NCBI GenBank assembly: GCA_030267565.1
Contig: BRXU01000016.1
Span: 684,501-748,500, forward strand
Source: Pleodorina starrii
Lineage: Eukaryota; Chlorophyta; Chlorophyceae; Chlamydomonadales; Volvocaceae
Length of the DNA: 64,000 nucleotides
Direction of reading: 5' to 3'
Positions 20,440-31,891 of the stretch are shown here, piece after piece. Below the pieces are notes generated by a model. That model was not told the DNA's origin and did no database searches. It was given only the letters and a program-made list of their open reading frames with translations. A program made the translations under genes and the position numbers. How positions within the stretch are numbered: position 1 is the first letter of the stretch; each line of letters starts with the position of its first letter.

Positions 20440-22070
20440 CTCTCACCTGACGGCCTGCGTCTCTGGCAGGACGACCTTCTTCAGGATGTCGTGCGTCGTC
20501 CAGCCGGGCTGTACGACATCGGTCGCGAAGCGCCATAGGAAAGCTAGCGATACGGCGCAGTGCCAAACCTCCCGTGCACCCCCCCGAATTTCACCACGGC
20601 TGCCGCCATCACCATCAGCGGCGGCACTGGCACAAGCATCAGCTCCATCGCCTTCCCCTCCTCTCTGGCTGTTTACACGGCTGCTGCTTTTGCGACCGCT
20701 ACAGCTCTCAACGTAACCGGTGCCGCCGGCGGCAGCTGACTGCTGGCGGCTAACGGCTCAGAGGTGTTCCGTCAGCATGCGTAGTGCTGGGAGGGGAAGC
20801 GCTACCACTGCCTACAGAGGCACTATAAGGCAGAACCACCGCCGCTGATGGCGACGACGACGCGCGCGTCGCCGCCAGCAACGGTGAAGCAGTTGCGGCG
20901 GGTGGCGGGGCCTGCGGCACCAATGGGGGCGGCGGCAGTGGCGGCGCCTGCAGCAGCTGGCTCAGCGCTGCAGGCAATCTCTGCCGGGCCGCCGCTCTGA
21001 GGTGGCACTGTCGTCACAAAGCCGGCATGGGAAGGGAGCTTATGGCGCAGGATCAGCTCTTTGGATCTGGATTGCTTCTGCGCAGTCCTTATCCTTCCAC
21101 AGACAATCGAACGCTTGGTGTGTTCGGGGATCATTATTGAATGTGCGCCGTTAAGTTGGGATGTATCGGCGCGCCCGGCGGCGGCCCAACCGCTTCGCGA
21201 CCGGTCCGATGGTTAAGCTCATTGCACTCCTGTCAGGGGCGGTTTTAACGGTGGGGGACCGCGTCATGGACGGCTATTAGACCAAGTTGACAATGGTCAG
21301 GGTAACATTTGTCCGGGGTTTGCAAATCGTCTACCGGCCAGCCGCCGGCACCAGGAGGGGCGAGGCCATCCGCTACTTAAGGTAAGCGCGGGTGTTTCCG
21401 TTCACGTCGTGAACGACTGGTGACTGTCCGCTGAACGTTCACTGAATGTTCAGCGAGCAGTCACGGGGAACGTTCACTGAATGTTCAGTCGTTCACGTCG
21501 TGAACAGAAACGGATGCACCTGCTTCGACGAACGTTCACTGAACATTCAGTGAACGTTCGTCAAAGCAGGTGCATCAAACGAAATGCCGGACCCGACGAA
21601 ATAAATTGTCTGAGGATGCACGGCCTGCCAATTCTTGTCGAGAAGCAGCAGCTAGCGCCTTGCCAAGATCCATGTTGACTTTATGCAGAACTAGCCGGCA
21701 GAGAAACTCATTCGGGAGTGCCAATCATGGTGAGGGACCGGTGCGCTTGTAGGTCGTACTATTTCGGAAAATAGTACGGCACGCATGCTCCAGCGCTGTT
21801 CCCGCGCACATAAAAGGTACATACATATCTGCTTGGCCTTGTATCGGTTCGTTATATGTGCCCCAGCAGCTTTGGTCGCTTAGGCAGCTATTCAAAGGCC
21901 ATGCACCGTTCGGTTCTCGACGGACTTGGGTCATGGCCCAACGCTGACACGCAATGCATAGCTATTGCCTTTTAGTCCCACCTTAGATGCTCCGCAACCT
22001 AGTTCTCAAGGTGTGGAAGGTGGAAGCGCCTGCGCCAGCTTTGAGGGACATATACCAGGAAGCGTAACAG
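20440..22070 (-). pseudogene. Decayed tandem duplicate of the STAND gene 5' exons
   Basis: Minus-strand 20575-20450 codes REVWHCAVSLAFLWRFATD and QPGWTTHDILKKVVLP, nearly identical to exon 19377-18992, and ends at a GTGAGA donor. Minus-strand segments near 20900-21000 (ACSAEPAAAGAA), 21200-21380 and 21980-22060 match the same exon and the two candidate upstream exons in the same order. The counterpart of EDWVAEPPR reads with TAG (22001-21999) in place of the Trp codon, and the leader frame ends early at 20823. No TIR-like, NACHT or WD40 exons follow. The copy is longer than its partner because of a palindromic insertion at about 21395-21576. Confidence 0.72.
21395..21576. repeat. Nested palindromes with a 64-bp hairpin
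   Basis: The segment 21513-21576 is a hairpin with about 29-bp arms (left arm starts GATGCACCTGCTTCGACG, right arm ends CAAAGCAGGTGCATC) and one mismatch. Immediately left, GTTCACGTCGTGAAC occurs twice as a perfect 15-base near-palindrome bracketing a second hairpin (GTGACTG..GCTGAAC / GTTCAGC..CAGTCAC). The word GAACGTTCACTGAA recurs in both hairpins. The unit is absent from the paralogous segment upstream of the receptor, so it is an insertion; it resembles a small foldback (MITE-like) element. I see no clear target-site duplication. Confidence 0.75.
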
Positions 22071-22243
22071 GAAACCCGTACAATAATGGGATTTCTTGTT
22101 AGATAAAATACCACTTGCATGCATTTCGACAATACTGTTTTCCCCACAGCTGGAAGGAGTTCACGACACGTCGAGCTCGTCCAAAATTTTCGGGATTGAA
22201 AGTATATAGCCCGCTGCCAGTTTTCATAAGCTAAACTCCCAAA

Positions 22244-22606
22244 ATGGCTTGGTACGAGGATATCCTTATCGGTGCTCTCGGTTCAGGCGTCAATGCACCA
22301 ACCTTCGTTCTTCTGAACGTTGTGATTTTCCTTGCAGTCGTTTCCCTCCTCGGCCTCCTAGCTCACAGCGTTCTACACAGCCCAACTCTTACTCCGCACG
22401 TCATTGTGCTGCTGGTTCTAGCCTTCGGGTTGTGGGCGTCCATCAACTGGCTGATCTCCAACGTGGGGCTCACTGACGCAGAGCAGCAGCAAAAGCAGCT
22501 GTTCGGAAAACGTGGGGACGCACCAACTGAAGGAGCAGCAAAGGAAAAAGGCGACGAACCGCAGGGCGACAGCGCGGAGCAGGACGACAACAAGAAGGAG
22601 AATTAG
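22244..22606 (+). CDS. PKR1: PKR1-like ER protein, V-ATPase assembly factor
   Basis: This is a single-exon gene of 120 residues. Residues 19-42 (FVLLNVVIFLAVVSLLGLLA) and 50-70 (HVIVLLVLAFGLWASINWL) are two membrane spans. They are followed by an acidic, Gln/Lys-rich soluble tail ending DDNKKEN. The size, the two spans and the W-x-x-INW motif at the end of the second span match the fungal Pkr1 family, an endoplasmic reticulum protein needed for assembly of the V-type ATPase membrane sector. A TATATAG element lies 35 bp before the ATG. The stop is only 43 bp from the proposed start of the SET gene, with no TGTAA polyadenylation signal between them. Confidence 0.85.
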   Translation: MAWYEDILIGALGSGVNAPTFVLLNVVIFLAVVSLLGLLAHSVLHSPTLTPHVIVLLVLAFGLWASINWLISNVGLTDAEQQQKQLFGKRGDAPTEGAAKEKGDEPQGDSAEQDDNKKEN

Positions 22607-22649
22607 ACGACCCCGGCGTCCTAATCACATAGCGCAGCGTCAACACACA

Positions 22650-25600
22650 ATGCGCAGCACGCAGCTAGTCGTCAGCCGCACGTGCGGCTCATCCTGCCGC
22701 TGCGATATCCCCTATCCAGCTGCTGCCGCCACAGCAACCCTTACTGCCGCACCGTCGCGCATTACGGCTCCGGCCATGCGTTCCCTCTTCGCCACCGGAA
22801 ATCCCACGCAAGCTAGCCTTCTAGCCACCACAACCTGGGTCGCTACTCCGTGGGCTCGCCGACGGCCCTGCCGACACGGTCCTACAGCGGTGGCAGCCGC
22901 CACTTCTGGCCCTGGGAGGCGCCGAAATGGCCCTGGCGTTGGCGCCGGCAATGGCGGCGACAGCACCCGCTGCAACGACGGCAACGGTCAGAGCACCACG
23001 ACCATTGCCAGCAGTAGCAGCAGTAGCAGTAACAGCAGCAGCAGCGGCCGGGAGGTCAGCGTGGCGCCGCTGCGCCTGGTGGGGATCCCGGGTGGGTGAG
23101 ATCTGAGATCTGAGATTCGATGTGGGCAGATGATGATGCAATGCGCTCCCAAAAGTGCATCCAAAGCCTGTTGCGCACGCGGCACTAAAGCACGTGTGCA
23201 TGCGAAGGTGGAGACTGAGGCACTAAAGCTATGTGCGCGTGCGAAGGTGGAGACTTGAGGCCCACGGGTCGCTCCGCGTTGTGACACCCGCACAGGCAAG
23301 GGCCGCGGCGTGGTGGCGACGCGCAATCTCAGCCCGGGGGAGCTGTTGCTGGTGTGCAGGTGGGCGGGTGGGTCCCATGAGCGGGTGGACTGTCCGGGGC
23401 GCGCAGTCACCCCTCACACGCGGACGCAAGGGTGGGCACTGGACAGCGCGCGCCGTCCACAGGTCGTCGCCTTCCCTCCGTTGCAGTAGAGGACCAGCTC
23501 GCTCACTCACCGTACCTTGCGGGCCTTCCTGGCCTTCCTGCGGGGCTTCCTGGCAGTTATGGGCAGTTATGAGCTGGGCGCGGGGTACCAGTTTAAACGC
23601 AATGCCGTGCAACGCCGTGCCGTGAGGGCGCGTGCACATGAGTTTCTCCGGTGCGTTTTTAGCGCAAGCATCCTCGCTACCAGCACGCACCACGTTCCGT
23701 TCCACGCGTTGATCAGCGGAAGCGGTGATCATCCTCCTGTGTAAAGTGTAATCATCCTGTGCAATCATCCGCCTCAGGCCACTGGCGCTTGTCCAGGGCC
23801 CTTTGCCAGCGCCGGTGCAGCAGCAGCAGCGACCGCAGCAGCAGCAGCAGGTGGAGGAGGAGGACGTCGGAGCAGACTCGCGGCGCAGCTTCCAGCAACG
23901 CTCCCCTACAGCAGCACCAGCAGCCGCTGCCGGGGCCACACGGGGCGCGAACGCACGGCTCAGCTCGGCGGCCTCTGCGGGTGCCTCTGGGCCTGCGTCT
24001 GCGCCCTCGTCTGCGGTGGCGGCGGCGGCCATGGCGGTCTGCAGCGAAGCGGCACTGGTGGCGGAGCTGCAACGGCTGCAGTGGGGCCCGATCCAGGCAG
24101 GTGTAGGCCCGCGCCGTCGCGAAGCGCCGTCCCGCCCCGTTAACCATGAGATGAAAGCGCGGAGCGAGTACCGTAGACTAGCGCAACGTGTGTGCGGTTC
24201 AGAGGCCCCGGACCGCCAGCTCGCCAGTTGGGAAGTTGAAGCGGGGCTGCCCATGGATGTGCCCGCGGGCTGTGTCTGCGCGGGAGCGTAGGAGGAGTAG
24301 TGAGACGGGTAGGAGGAGCAGCGCAGGGCCAGGCCGGCCCCGCCAGTCAGCCGCCCCCCTCCCCAGCTGCCCAACCAAACAGCCGATGGACCCAGGTACT
24401 ATCCGCGGCCACCTCACCCCGGTCGGTCGGTCGGTCGGTGGGTTGGTCGGTCCAACGAAACGCTCCACATAACCCACCATCACACATCTCACCACCGCAG
24501 GCCCAAATCCTCGCCTTTCTATACCGCGGCGCCCAGCAGCCCATCACACCAATCGGCAGCAGGCCTGGGCCCAGCGCCGCAGCACCGGACCGCTCGGCAG
24601 CGGCAGCAGCTGGCGACGGGGATGGCAGCAGCAGCGGCGCATTGCCTCTCGACCTGGCCGACCTCACCGATCCATGGGAAAGTAGCTGGCCCGCCGGCGG
24701 ATCTGCCGCTGCCGCGGCGGACAGTGCGGAAGCGCCGTCTGGCGCGGCGGCGGGAGCCCAGGCGGCGGCGCCGACCCATGGGTCAGGCCTGCCGGCCGAG
24801 CAGCTGGCTGTGGTCGTGCGCCTGAACGCCACCGGTCTGCCCAGCGACGACGTACTGCTGGCGAGGTTGTACGACAAGCCGAACCTGTCGTTCATTGGGT
24901 TGTGGCCCGCACACGCGATGCTGAACCACTCGTGTGCGCCCAACGCGGGTGGGTGGGTGGGTGAGCGGGTGGGCGGGAAAGGGTGCTGGGAGAGCTGGGC
25001 CGGGCCGCTGCCCTTTCGGAGCTGTACGCTCTGCGGGGAACGGAGCTGGAGGCCTGGAGCACGGGTCCTGACACGATGGTGCTGTAATCCCCTTTCCCGC
25101 AAGCTCCGCTCCGCTCCGGCTCCCTCCCTCCGCCGAAGCGTCTCTCCCCACGACGTGCCCCCTTCCTCGACCCGTCTCTCCGTTCCCCGGGCCGCCTCCG
25201 CTGACCTCTCCGGCCCCCGGCGCTCTCCCTGTGTTTGCTTGCTGGGGCTCTCTCTCCCCCTCTCCAACGCCGTCTCCTTCTCCGCTGCGGAAATTCTCTT
25301 TATGCCCCTCTCCACACAGTGGCGGTGGTGTGTGGCAGCCAGTTGGTGATCCGCTGCTGCGCGCCGGTGCCGCCTGGCGGGGAGGTGGTCATCACCTACG
25401 CGGGGGCACTGGGGCTGGGGCCGCTGGCGCTGAGGAGGGCGATGCTGGAGCGGAACCATCGCTTCAGGTGCGCATAGCCAGTGCAGGTGCAAGTGCGGTG
25501 CGGTGTCTTACGATGCCTCCTTAATGCTGCCCTGCCCTGCCGCCACGACACATCCCTGACTGACTGACTGACTGACTGACTGACTGACTGACTGACTGAC

Positions 25601-27681
25601 TGACTGACTGACTGACAGCCTGCCTGCATGTCTGCATGTGGTGTTGGTGTCTTGGTGTTGGTGGCTGGGTGGTGTGATGGGGCGCAGGTGCACGTGCGCT
25701 CGCTGCACCGTGGAGGAGCAAGTGCCCCGGGAGCTGGCACAGCTGTGGGTGAGCGGTGGGGGGGCCTGGGGGTGCGGGCGGGGTGCGGCCGGGTGAGCCT
25801 GAGGCGGTGCGGGGCAGTGCGGAGCAGTGCCGGATGGATGATGCACGGAGGGTCGGCCCTTCGGCGGCCGTGGGGGTTTTGGCCCTTCGGGAGCCCCTCT
25901 CACCGCTCCTCGCTCCCCGCTCTGCCGCCCGGCTGTCATCCACTACTCCTTGCCGCCCCCTCGTGCCTTCCATCGGCACTGTTGCTCCCTTTGCAGAGCG
26001 ACATCGTCCTGCTTGCGTCGCAGCAGCTGCAGCCGCGGCTGGTCGCGGCGGCGACGGCTCTCCGGGCTAGCGGCGCCGCCACTGGCGCCAGTACTGGTAG
26101 CAGCAGCAGCAGCAGCAGCAACACCAGCAACTCTAGCGTCGACGATAGCGGTGCTGAGGGCGCCGGCAGTGGCGGCGGCGCCGCCGCGGCCTCCGCCGCG
26201 GCTGCTGCCCTGCCGGCCCTTCTGGACATCCGCGGCCAGGTGGCCAAGTGCTGCAGCTTGTTTGAGGAGACGCTGGGGCAGCTGGCGCCCTCGCCGCAGG
26301 TGCAGTAGCCTGAGGCTGGGCGCGCGGGGGTCCGACGAGTGAGCAACGTGTGGGTCGGCATTACCGTAGTTGGGAAGATGGCCCTTATTGCCGCTGTGTG
26401 ATATTATGGGGCTCGCCACGACGCAATCAGAGCTTTACACATTTCATCGCTGTGAGAGGAGAGACAGACACGGTGCGAAACTGTTGGGTTTCGGAGCATA
26501 CCCGTCCTCCACGCGGGTGCTTCACCAGATACCTCCTTCTGGGCAAAGGTCTTGAACCCTTCTGGCCACCGATCAGATCCTCTGCTCTGAAAGAAAAGGC
26601 AATCCAATTCGTTTCCGGTGTGTTTGTTTTCACGGTGTGCTGGCTGCGCGTGCCGCTGTGCAACACCGCAGGAGGCACTGTGGCTGCAGGCCAGCATGTA
26701 CCCGCTCTACGAGATACGGGCCCGCTGCGCTCAGCTGCTCGCGACAGCGGCAGAGGCGGCGGCGGCGGAGTCTGCTGCTGCGTCTTCACCGCCATCCCCA
26801 TCAGCGGCGGTGGCGGCGGCGGGAGCTGCCCCGGCGCCACTGCCGGGGTCGGCGGAGGCCGGTGCCGCACGCAGCGCGGCTGCAGCGGCGCCCTTGCAGG
26901 GGCGAGGAGGCCGGCTGGGCCAACGGCAGCAGGAGCCGCAGCAGCAGCAGCAGCAGCCGATGGGGGCGCTGGATCGGCGCGAGCTGGAGTGCCGGCTGTC
27001 GGAGGAGTATCTGGACGCGCTGTCGGCGTGCCTGAGGCTTCAGGGGGTGGCCAACGCCGGCAGTGACATGCATGTGCAGCTGGCGGCGAGGTGGGTGCAA
27101 CTCGGGACTGGGGCTCCCCAGGGCGGTGCGCCGCCAGGGGGCCAGCAGCTTTTGCGGCTGGGTTGATGCCGGTATTGTTAAATTGTCTGCCCATCAGGGC
27201 CCGCTCGGCTGTGTCTCTGCGGCATTTCGACGGCCGCGAGAAGAAGGCCCGGGTGGTGCGCTATCATGGAGCAGCGCAGGCCGGTGCTCGTTGCCCAGCC
27301 CTGATAAGGCCCTGTAAGGGCCTCGAAGGATGCCCAGCGTTGTTCGGTAACCGTAGCCCCACGCTCCCCCCGCCACCGCCCCGGTCTTGTCCACTGCACG
27401 GCAGGTACGACACCGCGTGTGCGGCGCATGCCGCCCGACACCCGGGTCCCCGGGCTGAGCAGCTGGCGGCGGAGGCGCGGCAGCGGCTGGAGCGGGCGCT
27501 GAGCACCCGGTACGGCACTCCGGCGGAGGCAGAGCCAGCGGAGGCGGAGGAGGAGAAGGCGATGGGGACCGCTGGAGCGGCGGACTCGTCCCTGAGGGCG
27601 CAGCCCGAGACAACGGCGCCGTCGCTTTCTTCCCTGCTGGCAGTGCTGGACCAGCTGCAGCTGCAACAGCAGAAGCAGTAG
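22650..27681 (+). CDS. SET-domain protein lysine methyltransferase (SMYD-like), N-terminal half incomplete
   Basis: Resolved exons: 22650-23091 and 23296-23359 (VGIPGKGRGVVATRNLSPGE, the start of a SET domain), then 24501-24948 (LWPAHAMLNHSCAPNA, the SET pseudoknot NHSC), 25320-25467 (PPGGEVVITYAGALG), 25688-25748 (CTCARC, the post-SET zinc cysteines), 25997-26299, 26672-27090 and 27405-27681. From 24501 to the TAG at 27679-27681 all phases agree. Exons between 23359 and 24501 are unclear; one coding segment (ALVAELQRLQWGPIQA) ends at a donor at 24101. The C-terminal half is helical and Ala/Gln-rich, like the TPR tails of SMYD proteins. No MYND finger was seen. The start at 22650 is the first ATG of its frame and is tentative. 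Predicted role: methylation of lysines on histones or other proteins, substrate unknown. Confidence 0.72.
25556..25615. repeat. (CTGA)n microsatellite in a SET-gene intron
   Basis: About 15 perfect copies of CTGA lie in the intron between exons 25320-25467 and 25688-25748. Confidence 0.95.
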
Positions 27682-28448
27682 CCGCCACCGCCGCAGCAGC
27701 AACTGCAGCAGCAGCCGCCTGGTTGGGCCACAATTGCAGCGGAGGGTGGCGACCCAACTGGGACCGTGTGAGATCGCGGAGGAGAGGTGGTGCATAGGGC
27801 AAGCTCACAGGAGGGAGGCAGCTCGGGCCGGAGGACAAGGAGGAGGGGCAGTCGGCAAAGGAGACCGGGAGGGACCGGTGGGCTGCCGTGCAGAGCATCA
27901 CGCACCTAGGCACGGACGGACCGGGCCGAGGCTGGCAGTGCCTGCTTCACTGCGAAGGGGCGGCAGCCGTACAGATGACGGTTATGGCCTCGTACCTGCG
28001 CCACCAGCGTGTGGCCTGGTTCCCGGCTCTCACTGCATGCTGCATGTACTGTCCTTTGCTGGATGAACCCGTTTTACAGTGAAGGCACCCAAAAGCATCA
28101 AGCACCTTGACACTGCGGCGGCGAAAGCCCAAACCGCGGGACGCGGGCCCAAGCGACCCAAGACTCAACCCTGAACAGCCAAACCGAGACAGCAGCAGAG
28201 CGGATAAGCACCGCTTTGCTGCGCTGCCAGGAGAACGGAAGTGCCACGTTAACAATAAGTCTGCCGCTTGCAGCAACGCCCTTGATGGCGGCTCACTCCC
28301 CGCGCACGCCCCTTTCGTGCTCACTCCTCTGTCAAGAGCACTCGTCAGTCAAGAGCGCACGAATACCGTATTGAGTCGTCTTCCTCCCAGTGACGAAAGT
28401 ACGCACGCAGGTGCTTACCCCCGACCTCGGTACACGGAACGTTGCAGG
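27682..28448. other. Convergent intergenic region, SET gene / exonuclease gene
   Basis: This holds the 3' untranslated regions of two genes facing each other. The minus-strand exonuclease has a TGTAA at 28078-28074. I found no TGTAA for the SET gene on the plus strand. No further gene is seen. Confidence 0.5.
28074..28078 (-). terminator. TGTAA polyadenylation signal candidate for the exonuclease gene
   Basis: TGTAA is the usual poly(A) signal of Chlamydomonas and Volvox. It lies about 370 bp past the proposed stop at 28449 on the same strand. Confidence 0.45.
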
Positions 28449-31023
28449 CTAAGGTAAACATACACACATTGAGCAGAACCACACGCATGTGCCTCCTGCA
28501 CCTGGTACGCCTCCCGGAAAGGCCAGTCCTGCTTCACGTCCAGAACACACGCGCGCGTGCAGCACCTGCCGCACCACACACGCCGGTCTCGCCCCCCCGC
28601 CCCCGCGCGTGTGCCCCTGTGTGCCCGCCGTCACAGCCCCGGAGGTGCCATGGTGCGTGTGGGGTCCGACGCGCCCTCGATCCTGTCCTTGCCCACCACT
28701 GCACTCTGGCTGTCCACCACCCGGTGCTGACTGAACAACGCCACCTGCGGCCAGCGAGGCGAGTGACCACATTGGTGCCTCAGGTTGGGACTGCCGGTGC
28801 ATACCGCGCGGGCAACCACACGGGAGGTTCTGCCCCCAATAAGCCGCCAGCTCGCCCCAACTCACCCGCTCGCGTATCGGCGGTGTCAGTCCGCTCGACA
28901 GCTCCCGGTGCAGGTGGTGGAGGTACAGGACGTCATCGGCTGCGTACCGCACCTGCAGCAGTACGGCGGTGTACAGCGTTGGACGAGCATGTGCCGGTGC
29001 CCAAGGCTGAGCCCGCCGCCATTTGAGAGAACTTCATCGACGCGCAGATACAGAAACGTATGCGCAAGGATGTTGAGAGCGAGAGGCAGAAGGCCATGTA
29101 GTACTGTACGAGGCGGATGAAGCAGCAGCGCGCAGCCGCGTGCGCGTATGCGCTGCTGCGACACGGGCCAGGACCCGGGAATGTCACTTGGCTACAGCCT
29201 TCCGCGCCTGGCCGCCGCCCCCGCGCGTGCGGAGCACTAACCCATGGCCGGACCCCACCTGCTCGTGCGACAGCGGCCGCCGATCCCAGTACTGTCCGGA
29301 CGCCACACCCGATGAACAGCCGAAGAGAGCGGCGGGTGACATCCGGGTGGTGCGTGGAGGCCGACATGGAAGGCAGGCGCAGGTGGAGGTTGGAGGTGGA
29401 GGTGGAGGTTGGAGCCGGCAACCGCCGATAAGAAGAAAAGACGGAGGGCGGGCCGCAAGAGTCGCGGAGGCCGGCGAGAGAGGCACCGGGACGCAGGGGG
29501 CAAAGGGAGGAGCGGGTCGTGAGGGCGGGAGCCAGCGCAGTTCCGTGGGGGCACACTCAGCAGCAGCAGCAGTGGCAGCAGAAGTGGCAGGAGGGCAGCA
29601 GCAGACAGGACAAGTCACTGCTGTTCGAACTCTCGTACTTTCTACCACCCACCCACCCACCCTCGGGTCCCGGTTGAACGTCTCACGCAGCGTCCTCTTG
29701 TCCACCGCCGTGGCCTGCCACCGCTCCCTCACCGCCGGCTCCAGGTAGCTCTCCAGCGCCTTGGTGAGGCCCATCACGTAACCCACCCGGCGAGCCACGG
29801 GGCCGTACCGCCGGTAGGCCACCTGCGCGGAGCGCCGCGGGACGGGACGCGGAGAGATTGTCAGTGAAGCGGGGGAAGGAAGCAGAGGCGCGCGGGGAAG
29901 TAAGCAGAGGCGGGACGGGGGCGGGGATCCCCCGCAGGAGACGGGGGCGGGGCCGGCGTGGGTAAGCTAGGTTAGACGATTGCCGCGAGGGTGATGGGGC
30001 ACGGGCGCGCAACGGGCGGAACGGGGTGAGTCGGTCCGACCTCCCCCTCGACATTCGGCTTGCTGCTCGACGGAGGCACAGAGGGTTTGGGGCCGCAGGA
30101 GTGCCAGCGCTGCTGCAGGCCGCGTCTCTTTTGCGGCCCCTCTGCTTGCCCGCCTTCCTGCCCCCACCTCCGCCTCCGCCTGCCCCCACCTCCGCCTTCC
30201 TGCCCCCACCTCCGCCTGCGCCTGCCCCCACCTCCGACAGCTGTAGATCCACCACCCCCCGCAGACAGACGCCGTGCTGGTGGTACAGCGCCTCCGCATC
30301 ACAGCGCACATCGTAGAACAGCTTCGTCACCGAGGGACACTCCAACACCTCCTTCAGGCACCGGAGGCCGGCGCTGACGCCGTCGCCGTCGGCTCCGAAA
30401 CCGCCGCCGCGCCGGCGGCTGCCGTTGCTGCCGTTGCTGCCGCTGCTGCCGCCCGGCGGCGGCGGCGGCCCGGGTTTGTGCGTGAACGCGGCGGTGGAGA
30501 GCGAGGTGACATCCAGCAGGAAGACCGGCGCGGGCACATCGGGGGGCGAGTCGGGCGGCGGGGCGGGCGCCAAGGACAGCAGACACAGCTTGCCGGTGCG
30601 ACCCAGGTTGATGCCTGCGGGCGGGGTGGCGCGGGTGTGGCGCGGGTGTGTGTATGTGTGTGTGTGTGAGGGTGTAGGCGGATGCTCCGGTAGCGGGGCA
30701 CAGACAAGGCCGTGGGCCGTGGATGACACTCCCATGCATCAACCTCACCCTCAGCGTCCAGGGCGAGCTGCTTGGCGCCCGACAGCGACTTGAGCATGTG
30801 CTCCAGCGACTCCATATTGTCCACGATCTGAGCTATGCCGTAAGCCTGAACCGCAAAGCCGCAGTCTGTTTGAAGCGGTCGCGTAGCGGTCGCATCATCG
30901 CCATTCCGTAGTGCTTCTCAATAGACCCACCAGTCCTGTCTTTTCTGGAGCGCTCAATACTTGCAATTTCCCTGACAACATGCTTGCAGCAAGCCTCTCG
31001 AGGTGCTGTCGGATGGACGCCAT
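28449..31023 (-). CDS. DEDDy-family 3'-5' exonuclease (RNase D/EXD-like)
   Basis: Exons: 31023-30931, 30827-30749, 30614-30232, 29822-29661, 29291-29259, 28952-28866, 28744-28697 and 28565-28449, giving 333 residues. All phases agree. Motif I is LALDAE (the Asp/Glu pair, exon 2), motif II is KLFYDVRCDAEAL (exon 3) and motif III is YAADDVLYL (exon 6). The 33-bp exon 5 codes YWDRRPLSHEQ, the segment that normally precedes motif III in this family. The enzyme should remove nucleotides from RNA or DNA 3' ends with two metal ions; its substrate cannot be told. A Gly/Ser-rich insert interrupts the domain in exon 3. The last two exons carry no recognisable domain and are less certain. The first ATG in frame sets the start. 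Confidence 0.82.
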
Positions 31024-31891
31024 TGTCGCGAGCAGCAAGCGAAAGGGTCGCAGTAAAAGCCTCAACATGGAGAGCAAGAGGGATCTTTGAGCGGCCACGG
31101 GCGATAGTAATGGCAAAAGGAGTGCGCTGCAGGGGGCTATTGAAACCTTCAGGACGGAGGCCGGAGCTTTTCCCAGGTCGTTTGTACGGCACAAATCTGC
31201 CAACGGTGACGGTGACGTTCATGCCCGATAGTCCGAATTTCAGTATCCGTGTCCTGCCCGAGCCAACGGTAGATACCGTGTTCGGGTGAATATGTTAGGG
31301 TCCAAGCGCCGTCAAGGGCAAGGTCCGAGCTGCACTCGGGCGCAGGTGCAGCCCCACGCGGTTGTCGGTGAATGCCAGTGTCCGAGTGCGTGGTGGTGAC
31401 TTTATGTTTTGATGAGGGTGTAAGATAGTCCTGCGCTGTCGTCCAGTTTACTACGGGGAAATTTTGTGCGGCCTGGGTGACAGCGGGTGACAAGTCCCCG
31501 AGGAGCCAGGCGGCGACAGGGATGGCAACCTCGCGCATCTCTTATGTGCTGCTTCTCCTCGATGGTCTGGCCTAGTGAGCCACATTCACAGGCTCTGCAG
31601 CATAGAGGTGATTGCAATGGTTCACCTGAGGTGAACCATTACCCGGCTATGTCGTACCAACGCCTTACGAGTACGTTAGCTGTCAGGCAATCAGGAGTTC
31701 GAGTTTTGCATCGAAGAACTGTAAGGGACACGAATGTACATATTGCGATGCAGAATGGCGCGACAATGCTGACATTAAAATGCAGAATATTATTCTCTTA
31801 CCTTGACCCTTGGGCTTTTAAGCAAAGGTTGCGGGTAGGCAACTAAGAATTTTGTTAAAACTGTAGTCCTCATATAATACCATTATCCATC
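31024..31891. promoter_or_regulatory. Divergent intergenic region, exonuclease / kanadaptin
   Basis: 868 bp separate two divergent starts, so it should hold both promoters. A TATAATA at about 31873, directly before the kanadaptin ATG, is too close to act as a canonical TATA box. A short inverted repeat TGGTTCACCT/AGGTGAACCA lies at 31619-31640. No gene seen. Confidence 0.4.

Noticed and set aside
21411..21500. Palindromic repeats considered as a CRISPR array
   Set aside because: The repeats are few, irregularly spaced and nested as hairpins, the genome is eukaryotic, and no cas-like genes occur.
23229..24374. 381-residue minus-strand frame
   Set aside because: It overlaps the SET gene on the other strand, crosses its splice sites and shows no motifs; composition alone explains its length.
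31149..31538. Minus-strand frame upstream of the exonuclease start
   Set aside because: It is not in phase with the first exon and has no recognisable content; the ATG at 31023 gives a clean first exon with a matching phase.
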